DNA from: Prevotellaceae bacterium UBA1746 | Lineage (GTDB): Bacteria > Bacteroidota > Bacteroidia > Bacteroidales > Bacteroidaceae | DNA length: 41,270 nt | Reading direction: 5' to 3' | Assembly: GCA_905369775.1 (NCBI GenBank) | Contig: CAJPJR010000014.1 | Span: forward strand, 1 to 41,270 | Part shown: one piece after another, positions 40,538-41,270 of the stretch | How positions within the stretch are numbered: position 1 is the stretch's first letter | How the letters are laid out: each line of letters starts with the position of its first letter | The notes under the pieces: model-generated | The model's input: only the letters and a program-made list of their open reading frames with translations | The model's database searches: none | Told to the model about the DNA's origin: nothing | Position numbers and translations under genes: made by a program

Positions 40538-41270
40538 TTAGAGCACAGTGCGCGAGAAGGCGGGTTTGCTGAGTGGACAAAACTCGCCGTCCAGATATTT
40601 GTAGTGGCCGCACATGGCAATCATGGCCGCATTGTCGGTGGTGTAGGAAAATTTCGGGATATAGATCTTCCAGATTCCCTTTTCTTCCATCGCTTTGAAA
40701 GCGTTGCGCAGGGCAGTGTTGGCACTTACGCCGCCGGCCAGTGCAACGTGGCGAATACCGGTGGCTTTTGAAGCTTCGACGAGTTTCTTCATGAGGATGT
40801 CCACGACGGTTGCTTCGAGCGAAGCCGCCAAGTCGTTTTTGTTTTCCTCGATGAATTGGGGATTCTCGGCCATCTTGTCTCGGAGAAAATAGAGAAAAGA
40901 GGTTTTCAGGCCGGAGAAGCTGTAGTCGAGTCCGCCAATGTGGGGCTTGGCGAAGGTAAAGGCCTTGGGGTTGCCTTGACGGGCGAGGCGGTCGATGATG
41001 GGGCCGCCGGGATAGCCCAGTCCCATCACTTTTGAGCACTTGTCGATGGCTTCGCCCGCTGCATCGTCGATGGTCTGACCGAGAATCTCGAAATCGTTGT
41101 GCGCATTGACGCGCACGATTTGCGAGTTGCCTCCACTCACCAGTAGGCAGAGGAAAGGGTAGGGGGGATCGTCGTGCACTTCGTCGGCAGTATGGATGAA
41201 GTGGGCGAGAATATGTCCGTGCAGGTGGTTCACTTCGACGAGGGGGATGCCGAGTGCCGCGGCCATGCCC
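40538..41270 (-). CDS. tsaD: tRNA N6-adenosine threonylcarbamoyltransferase, N-terminus cut by window edge
   Basis: About 244 residues visible, from the middle of the protein to its stop. The metal-binding HLHGH (VEVNHLHGHILAHFIH) is present, as are LLVSGGNSQIVRV, the DAAGEAIDKCSKVMGLGYPG stretch and HVALAGGVSANTALR, all TsaD/Kae1 landmarks. The frame is open through base 41270, so the ATG at 41266 is not the start. TsaD makes the universal t6A37 modification of tRNAs that read ANN codons. It lies upstream of the CinA-like gene on the same strand. Confidence 0.96.
   Translation of the reverse strand, partial: GMAAALGIPLVEVNHLHGHILAHFIHTADEVHDDPPYPFLCLLVSGGNSQIVRVNAHNDFEILGQTIDDAAGEAIDKCSKVMGLGYPGGPIIDRLARQGNPKAFTFAKPHIGGLDYSFSGLKTSFLYFLRDKMAENPQFIEENKNDLAASLEATVVDILMKKLVEASKATGIRHVALAGGVSANTALRNAFKAMEEKGIWKIYIPKFSYTTDNAAMIAMCGHYKYLDGEFCPLSKPAFSRTVL

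Noticed and set aside
1..41270. tRNA, rRNA, CRISPR, insertion sequence or prophage
   Set aside because: I looked for the TTCGA-type T-loop pattern, regular direct repeats with spacers, transposase motifs and phage structural genes, and saw none.

Overview
The window looks like a chromosomal segment of a Bacteroidota (probably Bacteroidales) bacterium that is fairly GC-rich for the group. The evidence is the gene set and order (phoH-purC; rpmB-rpmG-DUF4295-ftsY-rimO-HU), the PD40 and DUF3108 proteins, the lipoproteins, and above all the promoters. Five intergenic sites carry the Bacteroidota primary-sigma pattern, TTTG (or GTTG) then 19-20 bases then TAnnTTTG or a one-base variant. I see no tRNA, rRNA, CRISPR array, insertion sequence, prophage or integration site. 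This is mostly core housekeeping sequence with a few unusual proteins.

Layout. (1) 1-9592, plus strand: two related TPR proteins (the first cut by the window edge), an M3 metallopeptidase, a dCMP deaminase, an S41 C-terminal processing peptidase overlapping a 5-formyltetrahydrofolate cyclo-ligase, an MltF-like lytic transglycosylase lipoprotein and a glycosyltransferase, ending at a strong hairpin. (2) 9714-11165, minus strand: two tandem secreted paralogues of unknown function, followed by a 646-base gene-free stretch. (3) 11812-18858, minus strand: phoH-purC, then uvrB-BASS transporter-DUF3108, then a secreted hypothetical protein; promoters or terminators separate these units. (4) 19123-32300, minus strand: a lipoprotein overlapping a UvrD/PcrA helicase, then a likely ten-kilobase transcription unit from its own promoter: lon-tgt-lptF/G-DEAD-box helicase-rsmG-MBL hydrolase-PD40 protein-nucleoside phosphorylase. 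(5) 32454-32942, plus strand: cytidine deaminase, followed by a structured 440-base gap with two very strong hairpins. (6) 33383-41270, minus strand: tsaD (cut by the edge), a CinA C-terminal-domain protein, rpmB-rpmG-DUF4295, ftsY, rimO, a small HU protein and a 946-residue HU protein.

The most interesting gene is 33383-36223. It joins an N-terminal HU/IHF-like DNA-binding domain, an acidic low-complexity linker of about 645 residues, an arginine-rich stop, one transmembrane helix and a C-terminal LysM domain. Read literally, it could tie the nucleoid across the inner membrane to peptidoglycan. It lies next to an ordinary HU gene that could be its partner. Other points worth checking are a tRNA-guanine transglycosylase without its zinc cysteines, a long hydrophilic N-terminal extension on the LptF/G permease, a 15-base motif found in three intergenic spacers, and a possible structured RNA after cdd.

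All functional names rest on reading motifs and remembered family features; no database search was run.
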